NCBI GenBank assembly: GCA_026122225.1
Contig: JANEZZ010001901.1
Span: 1,115,879 to 1,179,878, forward strand
Direction: 5' to 3'
DNA from: Heloderma charlesbogerti
Taxonomy: Eukaryota; Chordata; Lepidosauria; Squamata; Helodermatidae
DNA length: 64,000 nucleotides
The translations under genes and the position numbers were made by a program. Shown one piece after another: positions 21,314-31,233 of this stretch. The notes under the pieces were generated by a model. That model made no database searches. It saw only the letters and a program-made list of their open reading frames with translations, and was not told the origin of the DNA. Within the stretch, counting starts at the first letter, position 1; each line of letters begins with the position of its first letter.

Positions 21314-21890
21314 TAGGGGTGTACGGATTCCCTACCGTCCGTTCCAGTGGGGAATCCGTGGGGTGGGGGGAGGCGATCCGTTCCTCCCCCCTCCAGAGCG
21401 GCTCTGCTCCGTGAGGATTCCGGGGTGGGGGGAAGTGGCTTGGCGGCCACTTACCTTCCCTCCTGTCAGCCAGAGCTGTATCCCTCCTCCCTGTCCCTGC
21501 CGATCGCCATGTCTTTTCTTTAAAATAAAAATGGCGATTGGCAGGATGTGCCCATAGACTTCGACGCAAAATAGAGCCGTGAATCTTGCGTATAAGCCTA
21601 TGGACACATAGACTTAGATGCAAGATTCATGACTTTATTTGTGTCATGAATTTGTGTCTATGGGCACATCCTACTGATCACCATTTTTATTTTAAAGAAA
21701 AGACATGGCGATCGGCAGGGACAGGGAGAAGGGAAACGGCTCTGGCTGGCAAGAAGCAGCCGAGTGCCATTCCGCCTCCAGTCCTCCTGGAGTGGAGGTA
21801 AGTGATCCTGATCTGCTGCAGATTCCTGAGGCCGGATTCCAAAGAATCCGGCCTCATTTGAATCCGCAGCGGATTTCTCTGACATCCCTA
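21314..21890. mobile_element. hAT-like MITE with perfect 8-bp target duplication
   Basis: Ends TAGGGGTGT and GACATCCCTA are flanked on both sides by TCCCTGGC (21306-21313 and 21891-21898), a perfect 8-bp duplication as made by hAT transposases. The interior folds back on itself around 21607: 21489-21560 is nearly the reverse complement of 21655-21726. It encodes no protein, so a transposase supplied elsewhere must have moved it. Mirror at 32652-33228. Confidence 0.85.
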
Positions 21891-22104
21891 TCCCTGGCCA
21901 TTGAGCATGCTTGCTGAGTATGATGGGCTTTGAAGTCCAACAACATCTGAGCACCCAGGGTTGGGAACGGCGGGTCTGCGCCTTTGTAAAAGCCTTTAAG
22001 GCTTGGTCTACTCTTGCAGCAGAATGAGGTGGGTGGAATCTTAAGGTGGTAGAGCAGGCTGTACCACTTTAGACTACAGGTGGTGGGTGAGGAGGGATGC
22101 TCCT

Positions 22105-22275
22105 CCATATATAGCAGAGGGAGAGACCATAGCTCATTGGCAGAGTCCATGCTTTGCATGCAGAAGGTTCCACATTCAATCTCTGCCCTCACTGAGCTGT
22201 CACCTGAAGTCAGATAGTCCATTCTGCTCCTCATCTGCATCTCATGCTGCTGCATATGCAGCCAAGGCAAAAGCT
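22105..22275 (+). mobile_element. tRNA-derived SINE (second type)
   Basis: AGCTCATTGGCAGAGTCCAT, GCTTTGCATGCAGAAGGTTC and ATTCAATCTCTGCC, a diverged copy of the 18392-18582 family. Mirror at 32267-32437 (-). Confidence 0.6.
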
Positions 22276-23308
22276 AGCATCCATCACTGCATCTTGTGAT
22301 AGTGAGACCTTTACGCTAATTAGGAGATGTGTGAAGAAGTACTTGCCAGTCCTTAGCCTACTTGCCAATCTTTAACCTACTTGCCAGTCCCTAGCCTACT
22401 GCCAATCAACTAAACATTTGTGTTCTTCTTCCCTACTCAGTTCCAAACACTCGAAACTGTTGCAAGCATTGGTGTTCTGGATTTCCAAAGCTGCTGAGTC
22501 ATCAGCAGGTGCTAAGATGTGACATCCCAAGCAAGGGTCACACCCTTTATTATCATAGCCCATAGCAAGCATCAACAGTGGTATAAGGGAACTTTAACAG
22601 AGTGACTGATGTAACTAATAACCCCTCTACAATCCCAGTCTGAACACCAGCTGAGAACTAGAGGCCAAGCAAACAAATGCGAAAGTGGGGTTTGAAGGGA
22701 AAGGGGGAAAGTGCCTTTTGCACTGGTCAGCAGCACATCTGGATACAAGACCTTGAGAAATGCCCTTGGGAAGTGTAGTTTTCCCAAGGACTGCTGACAT
22801 TGCAGTGAACCTTGGGAAAATTAGATATCCCAAATGCTACCAGGGCCTTCTGTCCTGGCAGTGCACCAGGTGCCAGATAGAGGAGGAAAGGAGAGACTTC
22901 CCTACTTCCTTCTTTCTGCAACTGACGACTCCAGAGCATCACCACCAGCCATGCCAGCCAGGTAAGTGCGGTTTATAAAGCAGGGAAGAGGGAGTTGGTT
23001 GGACATAGGATGGGAGGCAACATAGGGCTCATGGGGTGGGGGGAGGGTCTAAAATAAGCTATTTAATGGCAGGGGAGGGATCTCAGCTTCTTTCCAAGTC
23101 AAACCAATGCCAGCCCAGAAAGGACTCACACACCTCTATTCCCAAGGGGCCTTTTCACGCATGAGGCAACACAAAACCCCAGGTTTGTCACCGGGTGTAC
23201 AGTCAACAGGAAACTACAGCCAGCCCTGGCTCTGACAACAGCATGTGTTCTCATGATCTGTGACAAGAGAATCCTCCTTACAGATTAATATCCCATTTCT
23301 TTTCACAG

Positions 23309-23482
23309 ATCTTCACTGGGATTTTTACGACTGAAATGGTCTTCAAACTCATAGCTCTGGATCCCTACTATTACTTTCAGCAAGGCTGGAATATTTTTGA
23401 CAGTATAATTGTCACGCTAAGCTTGATGGAACTAAGTCTTTCCAGCATGGGAAATGTATCCGTGTTACGCTCCTTCAGACTG
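23309..23482 (+). CDS. Sodium channel alpha subunit, domain II S2-S4 exon (SCN5A exon 15 equivalent), left arm
   Basis: This 174-nt exon (58 codons, phase 0 at both ends) follows TTTTCACAG and precedes donor GTAAAG at 23483. It encodes S2 ([19 protein letters not shown]), the [13 protein letters not shown] linker, S3 ([10 protein letters not shown]) and the start of the S4 voltage sensor (SVLRSFRL). S4 is cut by the intron and resumes in the next exon as [10 protein letters not shown], giving the repeated Arg/Lys-every-third pattern. [17 protein letters not shown] is nearly the SCN5A wording. A tetranucleotide and CT/CA microsatellite begins about 16 nt after the donor. Mirror copy at 31060-31233. 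Confidence 0.95.
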
Positions 23483-23497
23483 GTAAAGTATTCTGTG

Positions 23498-23517
23498 CCT
23501 GCCTGCCTGCCTACCTG

Positions 23518-23579
<62 letters not shown>
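23498..23579. repeat. Compound microsatellite (GCCT)n(CT)n(CA)n beside the exon 15 donor
   Basis: Starts about 16 nt after exon 15: GCCT units, then CT repeats to about 23557, then CA repeats to 23579. Mirror at 30963-31044 with identical repeat counts. Confidence 0.95.
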
Positions 23580-23841
23580 TATACAACACCTTTGCACTGA
23601 TTTCAGAGGAAACCGTTTTTGATCCCTTGACTTGGAAAGAGACTATGAGTCTGTTCGCATATGCATGCTCTCCAGGGGAAGACTGTAGTGTCACATGATG
23701 CTGTGCATGAATGAAAGGCCTTCACCGATCAAGCAGCCTCAATCAAGCAACATGTTTCCTAGCTTCAGACATCACCTCAGACATTTTCACAAGTGACTTG
23801 CATGTTGTTTCGGTTTCCCTCCTCTGTAAACTGCATGAGAA

Positions 23842-24645
23842 ATCTGCGTTGACTACATTCGTTTTTGGTTTTTTGCTAAATGACCCATTTCTCTTTTCTA
23901 TATTAAGAACATTTGAAGTAACAGATTTGAGACTAAAAAGGCCACTAGCCAGGGCTAAGCTGATGAAGCTATTTACTCCGGTGTCCATTTTTGCATTTGT
24001 TGTCCCGTGCCTTCCTGTTTCAGGCTATTTTGGACACTTGTCGTGAACCCATTTTTAAAGTTTTGATGCTGTTTTCCTCAGAGTTATCTTCCACCTCCTA
24101 CTTTGCACTCGTAGTCCTTGTCCTCCTTTGCTGACACGTCTGATTGGCTGTAGTGACCCACATGATTTTATTGATGTCGCAAGACTGATGTGATGCTTAT
24201 GATGTCATTGAAGCTCGTAAACTAAGGTGCCACAGCCAGTTTGTAGCATGCTGCAAATGAGGCCACAGATTCTGAGGGGATAGAAGAAGAATGAAAATGG
24301 CATGGCACTGAGAAGCAGAAGCAGCTATAGAGCAAAACAGTGCTGAAAAGCAACTATGAGTGCGAAGTAGGACTATGAGTGCAAAGTAGGAGGTGGAAGA
24401 TAACTCTGAGGAAAACAGCATCAAAACTTTAAAAATGGGTTCACGACAAGTGTCCAAAATAGCCTGAAACAGGAAGGCACGGGACAACAAATGCAAAAAT
24501 GGACACCGGAGTAAATAGTTTCATCAGCTTAGCCCTGGCTAGTGGCCTTTTTAGTCTCAAATCTGTTACTTCAAATGTTCTTAATATAGAAAAGAGAAAT
24601 GGGTCATTTAGCAAAAAACCAAAAACAAATGTAGTCAACGCAGAT
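23842..24645. mobile_element. 804-bp fold-back element with 277-bp terminal inverted repeats
   Basis: 23842-24118 and 24369-24645 are inverted copies with three visible differences in 277 bases, separated by a 250-bp loop. The inner end of the right repeat is followed by a second 19-bp copy of the CTATGAGTGCRAAGTAGGA unit. The outer ends read ATCTGCGTTGAC. I see no clear target-site duplication and no transposase, so it is either a non-autonomous long-TIR DNA transposon or a local inverted duplication. Mirror copy at 29897-30700. Confidence 0.75.
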
Positions 24646-25044
24646 CTTTGAACCAAATATCAGTGTTAGAGAACTTTTGGGCTAGGCCTAGCTTTAACAT
24701 TCTTTATGAAAGTGCCCATAGTTAGACGTTTTGATTATTGTTTTAAATACATTGGAGCCTCCAGAGACAGGATATGACAAAGAAACAAATGTAGATAATT
24801 AAATAACTACCTAAGTTAGTTTGCTCTGTTTGTTGGATCCCTCTCATTCACACACACCAGAGGCTGTTTCAAAGGATATTCTGTGGCTAATTGGGGATGG
24901 GAAGGATGAAGTTTCTCACATACTCTGTTCCATTTCCTAAACACTTCCCTCAGGAACAAAATCAACCCAACGGCACAGCAAAATTAGGTAGGCAGCCCTG
25001 TAGGGAGCAAGTTTCTGGGTTCTGATCTATACCAGGCTAGTTCT

Positions 25045-25210
25045 CGCTGACATATGAAGCTGGTTTATGGTCAGACCATTGGTTCATCTAGCCCAGTATT
25101 CTTGACACTGATTGGCAGCAGCTCTCCTGACTTTTAGCCCTACCCGGAGACACCGGGGATTGAATATGGGACCTTCTGCATGCAAAGCAGGCAGCTATAG
25201 CTTTCAGGCT
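25045..25210 (-). mobile_element. tRNA-derived SINE (second type), 3' part
   Basis: On the - strand: CTTTGCATGCAGAAGGTCCC, ATTCAATCCCCGGTGTCTCC, then TGGTCTGACCATAAACCAGC and CTTCATATG, the ending of this SINE. Mirror at 29332-29497 (+). Confidence 0.65.
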
Positions 25211-25504
25211 GCAGGCTGGGGGCTAAAATAATTAAATGCTCTTGCACATGGAAAACTAGCATGTCAGGGAGATGCCCAGGTCAGAACCCTTCTTCCTGAC
25301 AAGCTATTATGTTTTTGTATCAATGAATTTATTTTATTTATATATTTATTTTTGGACAGAGGAGCATTCAGACATGTGCATCCTCACCTTGAGTCTGAAG
25401 TAGTACAGTCTAGACACATTTACTGTCTCAGTGAAAACTAGGCTCTAGTTAATAACCAGAGCACCCTGAGCCTAAAAAAGGAAGAAATATAATGGATTTT
25501 TACT

Positions 25505-25830
25505 GCAATCTCCTTCTATTGTCACCTTCACCATCCATTTATTTGTATGCTGCTTCTCCACAAGACTGTGCCCAAAGTGGCTCACAAGTCACAACATATT
25601 CAAATGAACAGAAGTTAGTATGACAATAATAAAAACATATTAGGAACAGTTGCAAATAACCAGATTGCCTATAATACAGTATCAAACAATGCATAAAATA
25701 TTTTTCAATTATTTAAAACTAAGTGGGAGAAATAATAAATAACAAATTTAAAACACAGACACACATTACATACAAGGCCAGATTTCCATTCAATAAAGAA
25801 ACAATCATATAAACATCCTTAAAATAGTAT
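25505..25830 (-). mobile_element. Probable LINE 3' tail
   Basis: The - strand carries GTGAGCCACTTTGGGCACAG and CAGCATACAAATAAATGG, resembling L2-type 3' ends. No coding remains. Mirror at 28712-29037. Confidence 0.4.
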
Positions 25831-25854
25831 TATTTTCTTAGCACGCTTGGGGCA

Positions 25855-25980
25855 CAATCCTATGCAAGTTTAGACAGAGAGAAGTCCTACAGGTCCCAGC
25901 ATTCCCCAGCCAACCATGTTGGCTGGGGAATGCTGGGAGTTGTAGGACTTCCTCTGTCTTAACACGCATAGGATTGCACC
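25855..25980. repeat. Hairpin MITE (GTGCAATCCTATGC ends)
   Basis: Left half GGCACAATCCTATGCAAGTT and AGAGAAGTCCTACAGGTCCC; the right half is the inverse, ending CATAGGATTGCACC. Relatives are at 17258-17392, 63690-63770 (half), 20015-20456 (long form), 15583-15668 and 16447-16537 (short form with CCCACTGAGTTCAGTGGGAC). Mirror at 28562-28687. Confidence 0.72.
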
Positions 25981-26288
25981 TTTAGGTGGTTTGCAGGTAG
26001 CAACACATCAGGAAGGGCTAGCAGAAGTCTCCGGGATTAATAAAGTGCCACAGGATTTGAGCCACAGGTTAAGAGTCCTTTGGCTCTTGCCTTTCGGTTA
26101 GAGCCTTTAGTACCTGAAACAGGCAGGAACAACAGCCTCAGTTGGGATCCAGCAGGCACTAATCACAACCTCTCTGACTCAGGGGTATTCTGAATGCAGC
26201 CTTTTGGGTCTTTTGCCCGATGGCAAGATTGTCTGCCTCTTTGTTCTTCTGAAGGATCTTAGTTGTGTTTTTATGGCTTGTTTTACAG

Positions 26289-26645
26289 CTGAGGGTCTTC
26301 AAGCTTGCAAAGTCTTGGCCAACATTAAATACCCTCATTAAAATCATCGGAAACTCCGTGGGTGCTCTGGGAAACCTCACCCTCGTTCTAGCCATCATCG
26401 TCTTCATTTTTGCCGTGGTTGGGATGCAGCTGTTTGGGGACAGTTACTGTAGGAATGTCAACAAAATCAGCACCACAGGACAATTGCCACGCTGGCACAT
26501 GAAAGACTTCTTCCATTCCTTCCTCATCATCTTTCGCATCCTTTGTGGGGAATGGATTGAAACCATGTGGGACTGTATGCTAGTGGTTGGTCAACCTCTG
26601 TGTCTTCTGGTCTTCTTGCTGGTCATGGTGATTGGGAACCTCGTG
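26289..26645 (+). CDS. Sodium channel alpha subunit, domain II S4-S6 and pore exon (SCN5A exon 16 equivalent), left arm
   Basis: This 357-nt exon (119 codons) starts after TTTTACAG and ends at donor GTAAGT (26646). It encodes the second half of S4 ([14 protein letters not shown]), the conserved [15 protein letters not shown]5, the extracellular turret with CRNVNK, the re-entrant pore loop containing [15 protein letters not shown], and S6 ending VMVIGNLV. The Glu of CGEW is the domain II member of the DEKA sodium selectivity ring. It is the last recognisable exon before the palindrome centre, 569 bp away. Reading past the donor gives a stop (TGA) at 26664-26666. Mirror copy at 27897-28253. Confidence 0.96.
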
Positions 26646-27214
26646 GTAAGTACTACAAGACTTTGAAAAATTTTGGTTTCCCCCTGTGCCTCCCTACTCC
26701 AGTTACTAGTTTTCCAGGGCTCCATGGTGTGAACCAATAACTTCATGGGTTGAAGCTGATACCTAGCCTAGAGAGAGTTCAGTGTTTGCTCTTCACTGAT
26801 CTTGCAGTTGGCAGGCAACATGGAGATCTTTAGGGATGTCACGAGAAATTGATCAAGGGAGATTGCAAACACAGACTCCCCTGTTCGCAAGGAGGATTGG
26901 GACAAACACAGCCTTGATCATAGCCTACTCTGAGAAGACTAACCAGGGCTGTGTTCACTAAGATCCTCATGCACCCATTTCTGCTTACAATATATAAATG
27001 CAATAAATAAATGCCTCAAGCAGGGAAAGCAGAGGCGATAGCGGCAGAGGCAGAAGTCGCTCTATGCACTGAGCCCCCGGCATGAGGAGCATGAGTTTAT
27101 TGCCCTGTTCCGGGCTGACCAGAAGCCCATGGGGATCAATACCGAGCAGCAAGAGGTGGCAGGAGGAGTCAAGGCAGGAGTTGCAGCACCCAGGAGAACT
27201 CCTACTGAGCAACT
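26646..27214 (+). other. Start of intron 16, truncated by the palindrome centre
   Basis: 569 bp of sequence downstream of exon 16. A TAGGGATG motif at 26831 looks like one end of a hAT-like MITE, but the other end was not found. An AATAAATAAATG run near 27002 resembles a retroposon tail. The rest to the centre is unrecognised. Mirror at 27328-27896. Confidence 0.75.
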
Positions 27215-27327
27215 GGCTCCCACAAAGCTGAGGCCTGTCCCTTGAAGGCTTCCATTCTGAAGGAACAGGTGGAGTCTGGGACTGTAGCATAAAAAGCTTC
27301 AGTCTGGCCTCAGACTTTGTTGGAGCA
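27215..27327. other. Palindrome centre: 113-bp spacer with an older imperfect inverted repeat
   Basis: The exact arms stop at 27214 and 27328. Inside the spacer, 27215-27237 and 27304-27327 are still inverted copies of each other but imperfect: about 20 of 24 aligned columns match, with one single-base gap. They leave a 66-nt non-palindromic loop at 27238-27303. The divergence of this inner pair, next to arms with no visible divergence, suggests a short natural inverted repeat that existed before the large duplication and could have primed a fold-back. Confidence 0.85.
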
Positions 27328-27896
27328 AGTTGCTCAGTAGGAGTTCTCCTGGGTGCTGCAACTCCTGCCTTGACTCCTCCTGCCACCTCTTGCTGCTCGG
27401 TATTGATCCCCATGGGCTTCTGGTCAGCCCGGAACAGGGCAATAAACTCATGCTCCTCATGCCGGGGGCTCAGTGCATAGAGCGACTTCTGCCTCTGCCG
27501 CTATCGCCTCTGCTTTCCCTGCTTGAGGCATTTATTTATTGCATTTATATATTGTAAGCAGAAATGGGTGCATGAGGATCTTAGTGAACACAGCCCTGGT
27601 TAGTCTTCTCAGAGTAGGCTATGATCAAGGCTGTGTTTGTCCCAATCCTCCTTGCGAACAGGGGAGTCTGTGTTTGCAATCTCCCTTGATCAATTTCTCG
27701 TGACATCCCTAAAGATCTCCATGTTGCCTGCCAACTGCAAGATCAGTGAAGAGCAAACACTGAACTCTCTCTAGGCTAGGTATCAGCTTCAACCCATGAA
27801 GTTATTGGTTCACACCATGGAGCCCTGGAAAACTAGTAACTGGAGTAGGGAGGCACAGGGGGAAACCAAAATTTTTCAAAGTCTTGTAGTACTTAC

Positions 27897-28253
27897 CACG
27901 AGGTTCCCAATCACCATGACCAGCAAGAAGACCAGAAGACACAGAGGTTGACCAACCACTAGCATACAGTCCCACATGGTTTCAATCCATTCCCCACAAA
28001 GGATGCGAAAGATGATGAGGAAGGAATGGAAGAAGTCTTTCATGTGCCAGCGTGGCAATTGTCCTGTGGTGCTGATTTTGTTGACATTCCTACAGTAACT
28101 GTCCCCAAACAGCTGCATCCCAACCACGGCAAAAATGAAGACGATGATGGCTAGAACGAGGGTGAGGTTTCCCAGAGCACCCACGGAGTTTCCGATGATT
28201 TTAATGAGGGTATTTAATGTTGGCCAAGACTTTGCAAGCTTGAAGACCCTCAG
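27897..28253 (-). CDS. Sodium channel alpha subunit, domain II S4-S6 and pore exon (exon 16 equivalent), right arm
   Basis: Exact reverse-complement copy of 26289-26645, with the same donor (GTAAGT read leftward from 27896) and acceptor. It belongs to the exon series that continues upstream to 61959 on the - strand, so this is the copy with a visible gene context. The expected next exon (start of the II-III linker, LNLFLALL motif) should lie to the left, but the palindrome centre and inverted sequence follow instead. Confidence 0.96.
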
Positions 28254-29896
28254 CTGTAAAACAAGCCATAAAAACACAACTAAGATCCTTCAGAAGAACA
28301 AAGAGGCAGACAATCTTGCCATCGGGCAAAAGACCCAAAAGGCTGCATTCAGAATACCCCTGAGTCAGAGAGGTTGTGATTAGTGCCTGCTGGATCCCAA
28401 CTGAGGCTGTTGTTCCTGCCTGTTTCAGGTACTAAAGGCTCTAACCGAAAGGCAAGAGCCAAAGGACTCTTAACCTGTGGCTCAAATCCTGTGGCACTTT
28501 ATTAATCCCGGAGACTTCTGCTAGCCCTTCCTGATGTGTTGCTACCTGCAAACCACCTAAAGGTGCAATCCTATGCGTGTTAAGACAGAGGAAGTCCTAC
28601 AACTCCCAGCATTCCCCAGCCAACATGGTTGGCTGGGGAATGCTGGGACCTGTAGGACTTCTCTCTGTCTAAACTTGCATAGGATTGTGCCCCAAGCGTG
28701 CTAAGAAAATAATACTATTTTAAGGATGTTTATATGATTGTTTCTTTATTGAATGGAAATCTGGCCTTGTATGTAATGTGTGTCTGTGTTTTAAATTTGT
28801 TATTTATTATTTCTCCCACTTAGTTTTAAATAATTGAAAAATATTTTATGCATTGTTTGATACTGTATTATAGGCAATCTGGTTATTTGCAACTGTTCCT
28901 AATATGTTTTTATTATTGTCATACTAACTTCTGTTCATTTGAATATGTTGTGACTTGTGAGCCACTTTGGGCACAGTCTTGTGGAGAAGCAGCATACAAA
29001 TAAATGGATGGTGAAGGTGACAATAGAAGGAGATTGCAGTAAAAATCCATTATATTTCTTCCTTTTTTAGGCTCAGGGTGCTCTGGTTATTAACTAGAGC
29101 CTAGTTTTCACTGAGACAGTAAATGTGTCTAGACTGTACTACTTCAGACTCAAGGTGAGGATGCACATGTCTGAATGCTCCTCTGTCCAAAAATAAATAT
29201 ATAAATAAAATAAATTCATTGATACAAAAACATAATAGCTTGTCAGGAAGAAGGGTTCTGACCTGGGCATCTCCCTGACATGCTAGTTTTCCATGTGCAA
29301 GAGCATTTAATTATTTTAGCCCCCAGCCTGCAGCCTGAAAGCTATAGCTGCCTGCTTTGCATGCAGAAGGTCCCATATTCAATCCCCGGTGTCTCCGGGT
29401 AGGGCTAAAAGTCAGGAGAGCTGCTGCCAATCAGTGTCAAGAATACTGGGCTAGATGAACCAATGGTCTGACCATAAACCAGCTTCATATGTCAGCGAGA
29501 ACTAGCCTGGTATAGATCAGAACCCAGAAACTTGCTCCCTACAGGGCTGCCTACCTAATTTTGCTGTGCCGTTGGGTTGATTTTGTTCCTGAGGGAAGTG
29601 TTTAGGAAATGGAACAGAGTATGTGAGAAACTTCATCCTTCCCATCCCCAATTAGCCACAGAATATCCTTTGAAACAGCCTCTGGTGTGTGTGAATGAGA
29701 GGGATCCAACAAACAGAGCAAACTAACTTAGGTAGTTATTTAATTATCTACATTTGTTTCTTTGTCATATCCTGTCTCTGGAGGCTCCAATGTATTTAAA
29801 ACAATAATCAAAACGTCTAACTATGGGCACTTTCATAAAGAATGTTAAAGCTAGGCCTAGCCCAAAAGTTCTCTAACACTGATATTTGGTTCAAAG

Positions 29897-30700
29897 ATCT
29901 GCGTTGACTACATTTGTTTTTGGTTTTTTGCTAAATGACCCATTTCTCTTTTCTATATTAAGAACATTTGAAGTAACAGATTTGAGACTAAAAAGGCCAC
30001 TAGCCAGGGCTAAGCTGATGAAACTATTTACTCCGGTGTCCATTTTTGCATTTGTTGTCCCGTGCCTTCCTGTTTCAGGCTATTTTGGACACTTGTCGTG
30101 AACCCATTTTTAAAGTTTTGATGCTGTTTTCCTCAGAGTTATCTTCCACCTCCTACTTTGCACTCATAGTCCTACTTCGCACTCATAGTTGCTTTTCAGC
30201 ACTGTTTTGCTCTATAGCTGCTTCTGCTTCTCAGTGCCATGCCATTTTCATTCTTCTTCTATCCCCTCAGAATCTGTGGCCTCATTTGCAGCATGCTACA
30301 AACTGGCTGTGGCACCTTAGTTTACGAGCTTCAATGACATCATAAGCATCACATCAGTCTTGCGACATCAATAAAATCATGTGGGTCACTACAGCCAATC
30401 AGACGTGTCAGCAAAGGAGGACAAGGACTACGAGTGCAAAGTAGGAGGTGGAAGATAACTCTGAGGAAAACAGCATCAAAACTTTAAAAATGGGTTCACG
30501 ACAAGTGTCCAAAATAGCCTGAAACAGGAAGGCACGGGACAACAAATGCAAAAATGGACACCGGAGTAAATAGCTTCATCAGCTTAGCCCTGGCTAGTGG
30601 CCTTTTTAGTCTCAAATCTGTTACTTCAAATGTTCTTAATATAGAAAAGAGAAATGGGTCATTTAGCAAAAAACCAAAAACGAATGTAGTCAACGCAGAT
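29897..30700. mobile_element. 804-bp fold-back element, right-arm copy
   Basis: Exact mirror of 23842-24645, including the same three differences between its two 277-bp repeats. The 277-bp unit therefore occurs four times in the window. Confidence 0.75.
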
Positions 30701-30962
30701 TTCTCATGCAGTTTACAGAGGAGGGAAACCGAAACAACATGCAAGTCACTTGTGAAAATGTCTGAGGTGATGTCTGAAGCTAGGAAACATGTTGCTTGAT
30801 TGAGGCTGCTTGATCGGTGAAGGCCTTTCATTCATGCACAGCATCATGTGACACTACAGTCTTCCCCTGGAGAGCATGCATATGCGAACAGACTCATAGT
30901 CTCTTTCCAAGTCAAGGGATCAAAAACGGTTTCCTCTGAAATCAGTGCAAAGGTGTTGTATA

Positions 30963-31024
<62 letters not shown>

Positions 31025-31059
31025 CAGGTAGGCAGGCAGGCAGGCACAGAATACTTTAC

Positions 31060-31233
31060 CAGTCTGAAGGAGCGTAACACGGATACATTTCCCATGCTGG
31101 AAAGACTTAGTTCCATCAAGCTTAGCGTGACAATTATACTGTCAAAAATATTCCAGCCTTGCTGAAAGTAATAGTAGGGATCCAGAGCTATGAGTTTGAA
31201 GACCATTTCAGTCGTAAAAATCCCAGTGAAGAT
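31060..31233 (-). CDS. Sodium channel alpha subunit, domain II S2-S4 exon (exon 15 equivalent), right arm
   Basis: Exact mirror of 23309-23482: S2, S3 and the first part of the S4 voltage sensor, phase 0 at both ends. The intron to exon 16 is 2,806 bp in both arms. Confidence 0.95.

Larger units (their letters stand above)
21011..23308 (+). other. Intron 14, left arm (2.3 kb)
   Basis: Contains a LINE 3'-end fragment, the 577-bp hAT-like MITE 21314-21890, half of a hairpin MITE and a tRNA-type SINE. I recognise nothing in 22280-23308. Mirror at 31234-33531. Confidence 0.85.
23483..26288 (+). other. Intron 15, left arm (2.8 kb)
   Basis: Contains the CT/CA microsatellite, the 804-bp fold-back element 23842-24645, a tRNA-type SINE, a probable L2-like tail and a GTGCAATCC-type hairpin. 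24660-25040 shows nothing recognisable. It interrupts the domain II S4 codons. Mirror at 28254-31059. Confidence 0.85.

Noticed and set aside
26985..27413. A 142-codon open frame crossing the palindrome centre
   Set aside because: It exists only because of the inverted junction and has no recognisable content.
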